Shown here piece by piece: positions 1 to 7,562 of a DNA stretch of 64,000 bases (within the stretch, counting starts at the first letter, position 1; the number at the start of each line of letters is the position of its first letter). Both the position numbers and the translations under genes were made by a program. Under the pieces are notes generated by a model. The model searched no databases and was not told where the DNA came from. It saw nothing but the letters and a program-made list of their open reading frames with translations. The stretch is from the IMG/VR virus record IMGVR_UViG_3300021963_000067, positions 1-64,000 of that record. One strand, given 5' to 3'. Source of the stretch: a virus.

Positions 1-243
1 ATTTACAAGGTCAGCTTCTGTTTCATAGACAAGGATTTCGTCAATGTACTTGCAGGCTTTAAGTTGCTCGTAGCGTTCGAATACACTTTGAATAGGTTTG
101 TTTTTGGTATCGGGACGATCTATAGTAGGATCTGTTTGCAACCCCACAATCAAATGGGTGCATTGTGTCTTTGCTTCTTTGAGCATCATAATATGCCCTG
201 CGTGGAACAGGTCAAAAGTTGAGCAAGTAAAACCTATTTTCAT
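1..243 (-). CDS. Nucleotidyltransferase (cytidylyltransferase-like), C-terminus beyond the window
   Basis: The reverse strand reads an open frame from an ATG at 243 to the window edge, beginning MKIGFTCSTFDLFHAGH. The HAGH near residue 15 is the HxGH signature of the nucleotidyltransferase superfamily (glycerol-3-phosphate cytidylyltransferase, HldE-type and similar enzymes), which join a nucleotide to a phosphorylated substrate. The N-terminal TFDLFHAGH context is most like the cytidylyltransferases. The substrate cannot be read from the 81 residues available. The ATG overlaps the stop of the upstream gene (ATGA), so the two are translationally coupled. Confidence 0.8.
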   Translation of the reverse strand, partial: MKIGFTCSTFDLFHAGHIMMLKEAKTQCTHLIVGLQTDPTIDRPDTKNKPIQSVFERYEQLKACKYIDEILVYETEADLVN

Positions 244-995
244 ATTATATTGCGTTTAATTAATTTTAAAATTCGTTTACGCATCTTGTAGGCTTCAAAA
301 TATTCGTAGCACCTAGCCATTGATAGTGTTATAGATGAATGTTTCTTGAGATTAGAACATATCCATTCGGGGCTACGCTCTCCTAATTTTTTAAATTCAA
401 CATCGTCAAATTCAACTAATTTAACTTTTTCTTTAGAATTAAATTTAATATAAATTAGTGCATCACCTTCTTTAATATTAAGTTCTGTAATTCCTGGTTT
501 GAACATGAATGCAGGTTTTCCAGCAACTCTAAACCATTGTCCTATATCAAAACTAGCTGAAATAGAGAATGTGTTTTCTGTAAAGCTATTCAAATCGTAG
601 TATGCAGGCAGTTGATTAGCAATTAAACTTTCTTCACTAAAGAACAAATAACCCATACCTAACTGGTGTATACCAAACTTTCCTTGAGATTCTCCCAGGA
701 ATGCTTTGGTAAAATTCATTTCTTGATTTTCAACTTTAATTGTTGATTTGTTCATGCTTATGTGTAATTTTAAATCTACAGGACTTTTAATCACATATAT
801 ATTTTTTAAGTCGTCGACAATAGCAGGACATTTAGAAACTAACGGTCCGAACAATTCCTGGTAGTTTAAATGTTTTAATAACGGTTCTGGTTCGGGAATT
901 CGCATATCGGAAATTAATGCATCGTCTCCAAACCCTATCATGGCTAGATCTGAAATTCCTGGATTTGATCTAGTCCAGTAGACATTAATAGTCAT
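240..995 (-). CDS. Hypothetical phage protein, 251 aa
   Basis: This 251-residue protein has no motif I can assign. It is a mixed alpha/beta sequence without signal peptide or membrane segment. The last 25 residues are very basic (KMRKRILKLIKRN) and could bind nucleic acid or membrane surface. It starts one base after the stop of the MazG-like gene and its stop overlaps the start of the nucleotidyltransferase, so it belongs to the same early-type minus-strand operon. The repeated acidic stretch near residues 34-38 and the YWTRSNPG start are not diagnostic. Real gene from length, coupling and normal codon use; function unknown. Confidence 0.7.
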   Translation of the reverse strand: MTINVYWTRSNPGISDLAMIGFGDDALISDMRIPEPEPLLKHLNYQELFGPLVSKCPAIVDDLKNIYVIKSPVDLKLHISMNKSTIKVENQEMNFTKAFLGESQGKFGIHQLGMGYLFFSEESLIANQLPAYYDLNSFTENTFSISASFDIGQWFRVAGKPAFMFKPGITELNIKEGDALIYIKFNSKEKVKLVEFDDVEFKKLGERSPEWICSNLKKHSSITLSMARCYEYFEAYKMRKRILKLIKRNII

Positions 996-996
996 A

Positions 997-1365
997 TTAA
1001 CCCTTTAGATATTGTGATAATTCGGGTGCAACCCAGCCTAGAGGCTTAAGTACTTTACCGTCTTCTCGCTTGCGAACTTTGCCGGTCTCATTATCAATTT
1101 TTGCAAAGTTAGTTTTCATAACTTCCTTCCAAGCACCTTCGGCATCTGCACCCATCGAATGAATCGCGCCAATTGTAACAACTAGAATATCAATAAGTGC
1201 ATCTAATTGTTCTACACGATCAGCAGCTATTTCTGCTGAAGTTAGTTCATTAAACTCTTCTTCAATAAGATTTTTATAAAGTTCAAATTGTTTTTCATTT
1301 ATTTCGCCTACTGTTTGGTCGCAGGCCCGCATAAATTTTTCTTGATCACGAAATGGATTCGTCAT
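997..1365 (-). CDS. MazG-like all-alpha NTP pyrophosphohydrolase
   Basis: The 122 residues match the all-alpha NTP-PPase (MazG/HisE-like) pattern: an EEEFNEL helix near residues 35-41 supplying Mg-binding glutamates and a DALIDILVVTIGAIHSMG helix near 55-72 supplying aspartates. Such enzymes hydrolyse (d)NTPs to NMP and pyrophosphate; phage versions are thought to clean or rebalance nucleotide pools. The C-terminus (KIDNETGKVRKREDGKV) resembles other phage members. A ribosome-binding site AAGGG lies 8 nt before the ATG. A TTGACA-N17-CATAAT promoter lies just upstream inside the preceding gene, consistent with early expression. Family assignment is firm, substrate is not. Confidence 0.85.
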   Translation of the reverse strand: MTNPFRDQEKFMRACDQTVGEINEKQFELYKNLIEEEFNELTSAEIAADRVEQLDALIDILVVTIGAIHSMGADAEGAWKEVMKTNFAKIDNETGKVRKREDGKVLKPLGWVAPELSQYLKG

Positions 1366-1374
1366 GAGTATCCC

Positions 1375-1617
1375 TTAAGATTTTAGTATCTTAATTATGC
1401 GCTTTTTTTCTTGTTCTGTCAACCACTCTTCTTCTAGACTGCTAAAGTTTGGAGAATCATTTAATGCTTGGTCAACTAGAAATTTAATTTGATATAGGTC
1501 TTTTTTGCAACCAAATGCAGTAAAGCCATCATTGTAGGGACTAGAACACTCCCTAGCGAGTGCATGGACTTGCGTGGCAATTTCTTCCACGCTCCATGAC
1601 TTCTTTTTCATCTGCAT
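1375..1617 (-). CDS. Hypothetical protein, 80 aa
   Basis: A small, mostly helical, charged protein (80 residues) that starts MQMKKKSWSVEEIA. It has two cysteines at about residues 24 and 37 but no zinc-binding pattern. It sits between the co-chaperonin and the MazG-like gene on the minus strand with 3-9 bp gaps, so co-transcription is likely. Its coding sequence also carries a good internal promoter (1394-1422) for the downstream genes. No homologue recognised. Confidence 0.6.
   Translation of the reverse strand: MQMKKKSWSVEEIATQVHALARECSSPYNDGFTAFGCKKDLYQIKFLVDQALNDSPNFSSLEEEWLTEQEKKRIIKILKS
1394..1422 (-). promoter_or_regulatory. Early-type sigma-70 promoter, internal
   Basis: On the minus strand TTGACA (1422-1417) is separated by exactly 17 bp from CATAAT (1399-1394), close to the bacterial housekeeping consensus. 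It lies inside the 80-aa gene and would start transcription about 20-25 nt before the MazG-like gene. Five other promoters in the window have the same architecture. Confidence 0.55.
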
Positions 1618-1620
1618 GTA

Positions 1621-1980
1621 TTACATCGAATCAGCTACGTACCAGTCTTCGGCTGCGGGTGCATGATCAGAAACACCAATAATACATTTTGCATCAACCC
1701 GGTGAATTTTAACTTCACGCTCGCCGTCGTTAATGTGCATAGCACGAGTCCATCGACCGTGTTCAATCAAGATCCAATCTCCAACTTTTACGTCAGTTTG
1801 ATCGGGACCGATGCAATAGACTTTACCCCATCTAGGCTTGATACCGTGAGTTTTGCCGTTATCGCTTCTGAGAATTAAACCAGCGGCTGTTGTAATGTCT
1901 CCAAACTCCATGTCTGAAACAATTACCCAATCGTGTAGTGCTCGGATCTTAATGTTTTTAACGTCAAAATTTGTAGCCAT
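1621..1980 (-). CDS. GroES-like co-chaperonin (T4 gp31 functional analogue)
   Basis: The 119 residues show the GroES beta-barrel pattern: IRALHDWVIVSDMEF at the start (compare GroES 'IRPLHDRVIV'), a mobile-loop-like AAGLILRSDN near residues 32-41, a GKVYCIGPD turn, and GDWILIEHGRW (compare 'GDIVLF'). Phage gp31-type proteins cap host GroEL so the large major capsid protein can fold. The substituted mobile loop is expected for a phage version adapted to its host chaperonin. It lies in a minus-strand operon of small genes. Confidence is high for the fold and moderate for the role. Confidence 0.8.
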   Translation of the reverse strand: MATNFDVKNIKIRALHDWVIVSDMEFGDITTAAGLILRSDNGKTHGIKPRWGKVYCIGPDQTDVKVGDWILIEHGRWTRAMHINDGEREVKIHRVDAKCIIGVSDHAPAAEDWYVADSM

Positions 1981-1983
1981 GTT

Positions 1984-2220
1984 TTATTTCTTTCCGCCAG
2001 CTCTAGAAGAAACTAGTTCATCCTCAACTGCTCTAGGATTATTTTTATAGTAGTCTTGCAAAATTTGCTCACGTGTGCGCACCACCTTGCCACCAGAACC
2101 TAACTCGTCCCCTCTAGCATTTACTTTCATGTTTCCGATTGCAGGAGACAATTCATTTTTAAGCTGAAGCTTTTCCATGTCAATTTGTTTGCCCTGCATA
2201 CTTGTATAAACTCTACCCAT
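1984..2220 (-). CDS. Small conserved-looking phage protein, 78 aa
   Basis: A 78-residue, basic, glycine-rich protein (MGRVYTSMQGKQIDM at the start; a GNMKVNARGDELGSGGKVVRTREQ core). No enzymatic motif. The style is that of small T4-type myovirus proteins of unknown role, which I recall but cannot verify here. It lies 3 bp upstream of the co-chaperonin and overlaps the end of the DnaE-like gene by 8 bp, so it is translated from the same message. The start has an AGGAG-type site inside the preceding gene. Confidence 0.65.
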   Translation of the reverse strand: MGRVYTSMQGKQIDMEKLQLKNELSPAIGNMKVNARGDELGSGGKVVRTREQILQDYYKNNPRAVEDELVSSRAGGKK

Positions 2221-2692
2221 TTTGATCTCCTTTAAAGAACTCTTCTATTGGTATATTGTATTTAACGCTGTCGATCTTATGGACCCCAATGATGTGAAGC
2301 ACATAGCTAGCTACACTAGATCCACGACCTACTCCCCAAACTATGTTATTAGCTCTAAGAGTGTCTACTACATATTTCATGGTTTTTAACACAGGAATCA
2401 TATCGTGTTTGGCAAATAGCCTTAGTTCTTCAACTACTCTTGCTCGTATTTCGGGAGTCGGACAACGTTGATATAACCAGTCTAAAAGATCCATAGTTCG
2501 ATACTCTTCCGGAATAAACCAGTGTGCAGTATCGATTTGTTGTTTTGGAATTGGGTAATCTAAAAATTCGTCGTTAATATGTTGAACGTATTTTTCTAAT
2601 TCTTTAGATTGTGAAACGCAGTGTGAAAGAATATCAGGACCGTGTCTTAGAACGCCTTCTGTTAATTCTTCAATTGTGTTATTTGTTAACAT
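2213..2692 (-). CDS. Short DnaE-like (DNA polymerase III alpha) fragment protein
   Basis: Residues 115-155 (GVGRGSSVASYV, then IDSVKYNIPIEEFF) match the segment of bacterial DnaE around GxGRGSAAGSLV and D-P-L-x-Y-x-L-x-F-E-R-F, at the start of the palm. The protein is only 159 residues and contains neither the PHP domain nor the catalytic aspartates, so it cannot be a polymerase by itself. It begins with its own ATG and overlaps both neighbours as a normal operon member, which argues for a maintained stand-alone protein rather than a decayed gene. It may interact with primer-template or the host replisome; that is inference. Confidence 0.7.
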   Translation of the reverse strand: MLTNNTIEELTEGVLRHGPDILSHCVSQSKELEKYVQHINDEFLDYPIPKQQIDTAHWFIPEEYRTMDLLDWLYQRCPTPEIRARVVEELRLFAKHDMIPVLKTMKYVVDTLRANNIVWGVGRGSSVASYVLHIIGVHKIDSVKYNIPIEEFFKGDQNG

Positions 2693-2915
2693 TAATTAGT
2701 TGATCCAAATCGCCATCAAAATTCATTTTAGTTTTTTCTAAATATCTATTTGATAATTCCTGTTTGTATATTGTAACAAACATTCCGATTTGTGTCAAGA
2801 GCTCAGGTTTACCTAAACGCTGAGCCGTGAAATACTTTCTGGTTAATTCTTGTAGTTTTTCTTCAACTTCATTGTCTTTCAAATGCGAAAGATCGGTTCC
2901 CCGAGGATCAAACAT
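2679..2915 (-). CDS. Hypothetical helical protein, 78 aa
   Basis: A 78-residue charged helical protein (starts MFDPRGTDLSHLKDNEVEE) with no recognised domain. It overlaps the DnaE-like gene by 14 bp, and its start codon touches the stop of the upstream structural gene (ATGA-like overlap at 2915). Despite that overlap it is probably regulated differently, because a TTGACA-N17-TACAAT promoter lies inside it and would start the early transcript for everything downstream to position 1. Confidence 0.6.
   Translation of the reverse strand: MFDPRGTDLSHLKDNEVEEKLQELTRKYFTAQRLGKPELLTQIGMFVTIYKQELSNRYLEKTKMNFDGDLDQLINVNK
2770..2798 (-). promoter_or_regulatory. Early-type sigma-70 promoter at the structural/early boundary
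   Basis: Minus strand: TTGACA at 2798-2793, 17-bp spacer, TACAAT at 2775-2770. It lies within the 78-aa gene and points into the DnaE-like, co-chaperonin and MazG-like genes. It marks the switch from the tail-fibre block to the early block. Confidence 0.6.
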
Positions 2916-3499
2916 TAGCTAAACTGTCCTAGATAACGTAAAAAGATTCTGTCGCTTTTGTGTTTCCAAACTTCAACAAACACAGGATTGCCACTGCCTG
3001 CTGCGGCTTCTGCAGATGTAATAGTAAATGGAGCAGGAAATGCTGCATCTTTTTTAATTACAGTTCCGCCGACTGTGCTAAAAGTTAATGTTCTAGCAGT
3101 ACCATCACCGTACAATTCCAATGTAATTTTCCCAACTCCCTCGGGTAATGTATCATCATCTGGGAAGTTTAAAAATTCTACAGTTGTGCTGACGCCAAAT
3201 CTAAAAATTTGATAGTTGCCGTTTTCGTAGTCAACAGTTAGGGGAGCTGTAATTACTCCGCCGTCGAATTTCTTATCGTAGTTATTGAGCATTACTGCAC
3301 CACTTAACAGTTTTTTGTTAAAGTCGTTGTCAGCATCAGTTCTTGCTACATTATTTTGTAAATCAGTGATCTCAGTTTTAGCTGTGTTGAGACTGGTTTT
3401 GATAGTATCAAAGTTATCTCTAAACACCTGCGTGTCGTTGTCCTCTCCTGCTACAGGAAAGTTTTCATTTATGCCCAAATAGTTAATATTGCTCGTCAC
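2915..3499 (-). CDS. Tail/virion structural protein, 194 aa
   Basis: The start (NYLGINENFPVAGEDND, then VFRDNFDTIKTSLN) is a divergent form of the N-terminal docking motif shared by the four fibre-like genes upstream (x-x-N-D-x-G-D-x-x-R-x-A-F-x-K-V-N-x-N-F). A short helical segment is followed by about 100 residues of beta-strand-rich sequence ending FLRYLGQFS, which resembles small phage adhesin or fibre-tip domains. It is the last gene of the 20-3 kb structural block and overlaps its neighbour by 4 bp. Virion location is inferred from motif and context. Confidence 0.7.
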   Translation of the reverse strand: MTSNINYLGINENFPVAGEDNDTQVFRDNFDTIKTSLNTAKTEITDLQNNVARTDADNDFNKKLLSGAVMLNNYDKKFDGGVITAPLTVDYENGNYQIFRFGVSTTVEFLNFPDDDTLPEGVGKITLELYGDGTARTLTFSTVGGTVIKKDAAFPAPFTITSAEAAAGSGNPVFVEVWKHKSDRIFLRYLGQFS

Positions 3500-5961
3500 G
3501 GTAATTTTTCTCCACGTTGCGGAAATGCAAGGTATTTATCCTCAATTTCTCCGTCTAAAATATCTATTACATATCGATCAGCGGTAAAGTCGATGGATTT
3601 AAAGTCAAAACCGCTGGATTTTATTCTGGAAAGAACCTTTTCGGAAGATCCGGGTTGTAAGTAGCACAAGATCAATGCCTTTACATAACCAGTCTCTACA
3701 AAGCTGTCGGTCTGTATACTACGCATCCACAACGGCAAAAATTCTCTGTCTCTTTCTCCAACACCTTGTATTCTCTTTCTCATGTTCTTGATACTGTTAG
3801 GGAATATACGTTGGTGATCGCTATCGCTGGCAAATGGAATATTGCTGTCAACTTTGATAGAATCATAGCTGATAAGCACTTTACTGTTTATGTTGTTTGG
3901 TAAATTTACAGAATTACTAATGCTTTTTCCGTTCTTTTCAAACTCGTCTACTATATCTACATAAACAACTTCGTACAGAGGTTGTTGAGTTAGCAGATCC
4001 TTTGCCACTGCATATTTAACATCACCAAATCTAATCTGTTTTCTGTAGTGATTTCTACTCAAAGCCTGTATATAGTTAACTGCTCCAACACTTTCAATAC
4101 CTGCAAACAATAGAATTTTTAATTCTGTTTGAATTCCAAAGTTAGCATCGCCGTATCGGTAGATTTCGTCATTTCTAAATATATTAGAATCAGTGATAAA
4201 GTTGTACCAGTTTAATCGCTTGTCTTTAGTTTGGAATGCTTTTAGATACAGATTGGCAAATGTCTTTTCTGTGTTAGCTACTACAGTAATGAAAAATTCT
4301 TTAATATTTTCTGCAAATTGCGCAGTATCTCTAGCTTTTACTTTAAATATAAACTTCTTGTCAAAGCTAGAAGTATCAGCATCAAACGTGGTATTAAACG
4401 TAATAGTGCCAGTAGAATCTACAAGAGAAGAGTCTCTGTCAAAGAATCTAGTTAGGCCAGGGCCTGCACTGTCGGCAAACTGTTTTACTTTGCCCTGAAT
4501 GATGCCTGTGGATAATAATGTTAGTCCTGGCGGCAAGGTCCCTGAATAGAGTTCGTAGACAACCTTGTTTCCATATAAAAGACTTTCAGCTTCTACGTTG
4601 ACAGTACTAGGTTGATTGGGTTTGATAACACCTCGATCACTATCAGATATCCATCTAATGGCGCTTTCGATTTCTCCAACAATATCTACCGTGAACGTTT
4701 TCTCTGCTGTAGCAACACCCAGATTCCAATAAGGACCATCTACGGGAACTACGTTTCTATGTTCTTGTAAACATATGTAGACAAAGCCTAAATATCTTAC
4801 AGCTTCGTTTTCACGATAAATTCTAGTTGAACTCCAATCTCCAACTAGCGTATAATCTACATCAGCTAGATTTGCAGGAAAATTTACAGCCTGCATGGTA
4901 AACTGATAGGTCTTGGTTATGGCTGCTTGATAAGGCACCCGACCTGCAAGTTCGCCTGTCTGCGTATCTAGTACCAAGCCTGGAGGAATAATGCTAGGCG
5001 AATTGTCAGGATTGGTTGCTAGTAGGAAATAGGTTATTGTACCGGACAATGATACCGGATCGTAGACATCTAGATATATTGTAACATAATTGTCGGCTCT
5101 AAAGCGTCCGAGGTAGCTTTCGGTAATCCATAATGGTAGTCTATCTCCGGTAACATCCGCTTGAAACAAATTGGTATCAACTTGTACAATACTATTATCA
5201 GCTTTTAGGAATTCTTCAGTAACTACCCAAATTCTAAATACTCTGCGTACTTCATTGACGCCGTCGCTGACAGCAACAATGAATGTGTAAAATCTGCTTA
5301 ATCTTCTAGGTGTTCTAGATGGTTCGTTATAATCATAGGTTACGTTATCATAAAGATAACTGTCAAACCCGTTTGACCGTGCTTCTGATTTGTCTAATGG
5401 TAGTACATCAAAAGCTGCGGTATCATATGCACCTGTTTGTATTTCTGAATAGTCTACTGCAAATATAGGATCAGTAAAGCCGGATATAACACCCGTCTTG
5501 CTGAGAGACAGTCCCGGAGGAAGTTCTCCGCCTACTGGCACTAGGTAAAATTCTAAATTATCCCCGGCATTAATATCGGTGTCGTCTGCTTCAAGTTGAA
5601 ATTCTACATAAGAATTATCTAGGACAAAGTAGGCATTGTTAGGGCCAACATTGAGAAATCCTTCTCGAGTTAACCAATAGGGTAGATCACTACCGTCCAC
5701 CGACAGCTTGAAAGTTCTATCTTCAAGATCTACTCCATCAAAGGCACGTATAACAAATCTATATTCTGTGAACTGTCTAACCTCTACAGGGCTTCCCTTG
5801 ATAACATTGTTGACTAATCGTAATCCGCGAGGTAAACGTCCGGCTATCAAACTATAGGTAATATCGCCTAAGTTTGAAGTTGCAGATACAGCAATCTCTA
5901 GAGTATTTCTCTCTACAATTATTCCCAGACTACCTGCAGGAGTGATCCAAGTTATAGCCAT
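3496..5961 (-). CDS. Large virion protein with He_PIG/Ig-like repeats
   Basis: The 821 residues contain at least four copies of the He_PIG/cadherin-like signature L-P-x-G-L-x-L...G-x-I-x-G (near residues 43-56, 146-160, 328-341 and 475-490), each in a beta-sandwich-like block of roughly 90-130 residues. Such putative Ig domains occur in phage fibre and baseplate decoration proteins that touch the cell surface. No catalytic motif is visible. It sits between two docking-motif proteins in the minus-strand structural operon. The second half (after about residue 560) has no repeat signature and may be a distinct module. Confidence 0.75.
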   Translation of the reverse strand: MAITWITPAGSLGIIVERNTLEIAVSATSNLGDITYSLIAGRLPRGLRLVNNVIKGSPVEVRQFTEYRFVIRAFDGVDLEDRTFKLSVDGSDLPYWLTREGFLNVGPNNAYFVLDNSYVEFQLEADDTDINAGDNLEFYLVPVGGELPPGLSLSKTGVISGFTDPIFAVDYSEIQTGAYDTAAFDVLPLDKSEARSNGFDSYLYDNVTYDYNEPSRTPRRLSRFYTFIVAVSDGVNEVRRVFRIWVVTEEFLKADNSIVQVDTNLFQADVTGDRLPLWITESYLGRFRADNYVTIYLDVYDPVSLSGTITYFLLATNPDNSPSIIPPGLVLDTQTGELAGRVPYQAAITKTYQFTMQAVNFPANLADVDYTLVGDWSSTRIYRENEAVRYLGFVYICLQEHRNVVPVDGPYWNLGVATAEKTFTVDIVGEIESAIRWISDSDRGVIKPNQPSTVNVEAESLLYGNKVVYELYSGTLPPGLTLLSTGIIQGKVKQFADSAGPGLTRFFDRDSSLVDSTGTITFNTTFDADTSSFDKKFIFKVKARDTAQFAENIKEFFITVVANTEKTFANLYLKAFQTKDKRLNWYNFITDSNIFRNDEIYRYGDANFGIQTELKILLFAGIESVGAVNYIQALSRNHYRKQIRFGDVKYAVAKDLLTQQPLYEVVYVDIVDEFEKNGKSISNSVNLPNNINSKVLISYDSIKVDSNIPFASDSDHQRIFPNSIKNMRKRIQGVGERDREFLPLWMRSIQTDSFVETGYVKALILCYLQPGSSEKVLSRIKSSGFDFKSIDFTADRYVIDILDGEIEDKYLAFPQRGEKLP

Positions 5962-5973
5962 GAATCCGTATCC

Positions 5974-6516
5974 TTAAAATGCACCAAGGTCTAGACTAAT
6001 CGTCCCTGGATTCGTTATAGTACCAAAATCTACATTAGCTGCGGCTAATGCAAGCTGTGGGGAATATAAAAAGTTATTGCCCAATACTCCAAAGTCAAAT
6101 CCAGCAATAATTTGATTTAGGTCTAAATTTGTATCAACGGTTATGACAGAACCTACAGCAGATACATTAATATTATCACCACCCTCTAAGGTAATGTTAA
6201 GATGATCGCTGGCATTAACAACTCCAAGGTCTGTATCGATTCTAGCAAAGCCGTCGGGTTGTTGATTATTGATTACAATGGTATTTGTTAGTTCATTGAT
6301 GAACATTTTAGTACCAGCTACTAGTGTTTTGAACTGTAAGTCGACACCGATTTTTTCTTTAAATACGCCTGCACCACCACCTAAATTACTAGCAGTTACC
6401 GTAATGCTAGCAGCCAGATCGGTAAAATTAGCATTTACTTTCTGAAAGGCCGTGCGTAGATCATCGCCTAGGCCATCATTTACCACATTGCCGATATTAA
6501 TTGTTTGTATAGTCAT
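5974..6516 (-). CDS. Short tail-fibre-like protein with docking motif
   Basis: The first 35 residues (TINIGNVVNDGLGDDLRTAF followed by QKVNANFTDL) carry the docking motif common to this gene block. The remaining 145 residues are beta-rich with no charged catalytic cluster and look like a short fibre shaft or tip. The motif probably anchors the trimer to a common baseplate or fibre hinge. An RBS-like GAGAG lies before the ATG, with an NNTAAATA late box about 20 nt upstream. Confidence 0.7.
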   Translation of the reverse strand: MTIQTINIGNVVNDGLGDDLRTAFQKVNANFTDLAASITVTASNLGGGAGVFKEKIGVDLQFKTLVAGTKMFINELTNTIVINNQQPDGFARIDTDLGVVNASDHLNITLEGGDNINVSAVGSVITVDTNLDLNQIIAGFDFGVLGNNFLYSPQLALAAANVDFGTITNPGTISLDLGAF

Positions 6517-6543
6517 AACACGCTCTCTTTAGTATATTTACCG

Positions 6544-7551
6544 TTAGCTTAATCTCACAAATACCTGGCCGCTGTACCCTGTTTTATGATAAGGATAACC
6601 AACAGCAACACCTCCCGCGGCCGCCGCAGAATCATCTGAGTATGGTCCGGGAATACCTGCCCAGGCTGTGGTCTGGACTGTGGTATCTGGAAATGTTAAA
6701 TTACCATCTTCACCGAACTGCCATCTACGCAGTGTTGAGTCTGCAAGGTTGATCTCAATGTTGATGTTGCCTTCACTGCGGATATCACCCGGTATAGTTA
6801 AACTACCATCTGCACTAAATGTCCAATTCTTTGATCCTCCAGGTGCAGCGCCAGACCCGTTGGCTATTATGTTAAGGTTGTCCTGTGAAGTAAGTGCAAG
6901 ACTGCCTGACACTGAACTAACTTCAGCACCTTGTATTATTAGTTGATCGCCGCCCGTAATGGCAGGAAATGTTACATAAGGATTAGCACCACCTACCAGT
7001 ACGACTTCATCACCGTCGTCGGCAAGTCTATCTTGAGTGAGGGGAACATTGACCCATTGATAGCCTGCCCAGGCGATAGTATCTCCAGCGTTAGGACTAT
7101 TGACATTTAAATCACTAAGATTATCCAATGTCATAAACTCGCCGTTTTCGTGTGCTACTCTATTGTTGTTAAAAGTTAGTTCGCCTTGGTTGTTTATGCT
7201 TAATGAATTACCACCGATGTAGATTGTGTTGTTGCTGACATACAAACTTTTCCACGGTCTAGCCGAACTGCCTAGATCGCCGCCGTTGGCCACACTGGGT
7301 AAAACATCCCCACCCACTGTCAAGTTGCTGGTTATGGTTGTTGCTTGGTCTATTGTTATAGAACTGCTGTCAGTGGTGCTTAGTGTGCTACCTGTAAATT
7401 CAAACGCACCTAGATTCAACGGAGCAACATCCAACCCTAATGATGTATAAAGTTCTGTAAAGTTTGCATTAACTTTTTGGAACGCTGCCCGTAGACTGTC
7501 TCCTCTACGATCATTTGGCGACGTTCCTACATTAATTGTTTGTTTTGTCAT
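6544..7551 (-). CDS. Tail-fibre-like protein with docking motif, 335 aa
   Basis: It begins with the docking motif (TINVGTSPNDRRGDSLRAAF, then QKVNANFTELYTSLGLD). The body alternates short beta segments such as SLYVSNNTIYIGG and LTFNNNRVAHENG, typical of trimeric beta-helical phage fibres, and ends in an aromatic/glycine tip (GYPYHKTGYSGQVFVRLS). A motif W-x-F-x-D-G-x-L-x-x-P appears twice (near 245 and 277: FSADGSLTIPGD, FGEDGNLTFPDT), a repeat seen in fibre shafts. It lies 12 bp upstream of the next docking-motif gene in the structural block. Confidence 0.75.
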   Translation of the reverse strand: MTKQTINVGTSPNDRRGDSLRAAFQKVNANFTELYTSLGLDVAPLNLGAFEFTGSTLSTTDSSSITIDQATTITSNLTVGGDVLPSVANGGDLGSSARPWKSLYVSNNTIYIGGNSLSINNQGELTFNNNRVAHENGEFMTLDNLSDLNVNSPNAGDTIAWAGYQWVNVPLTQDRLADDGDEVVLVGGANPYVTFPAITGGDQLIIQGAEVSSVSGSLALTSQDNLNIIANGSGAAPGGSKNWTFSADGSLTIPGDIRSEGNINIEINLADSTLRRWQFGEDGNLTFPDTTVQTTAWAGIPGPYSDDSAAAAGGVAVGYPYHKTGYSGQVFVRLS

Positions 7552-7562
7552 TCTGCGCTCCG

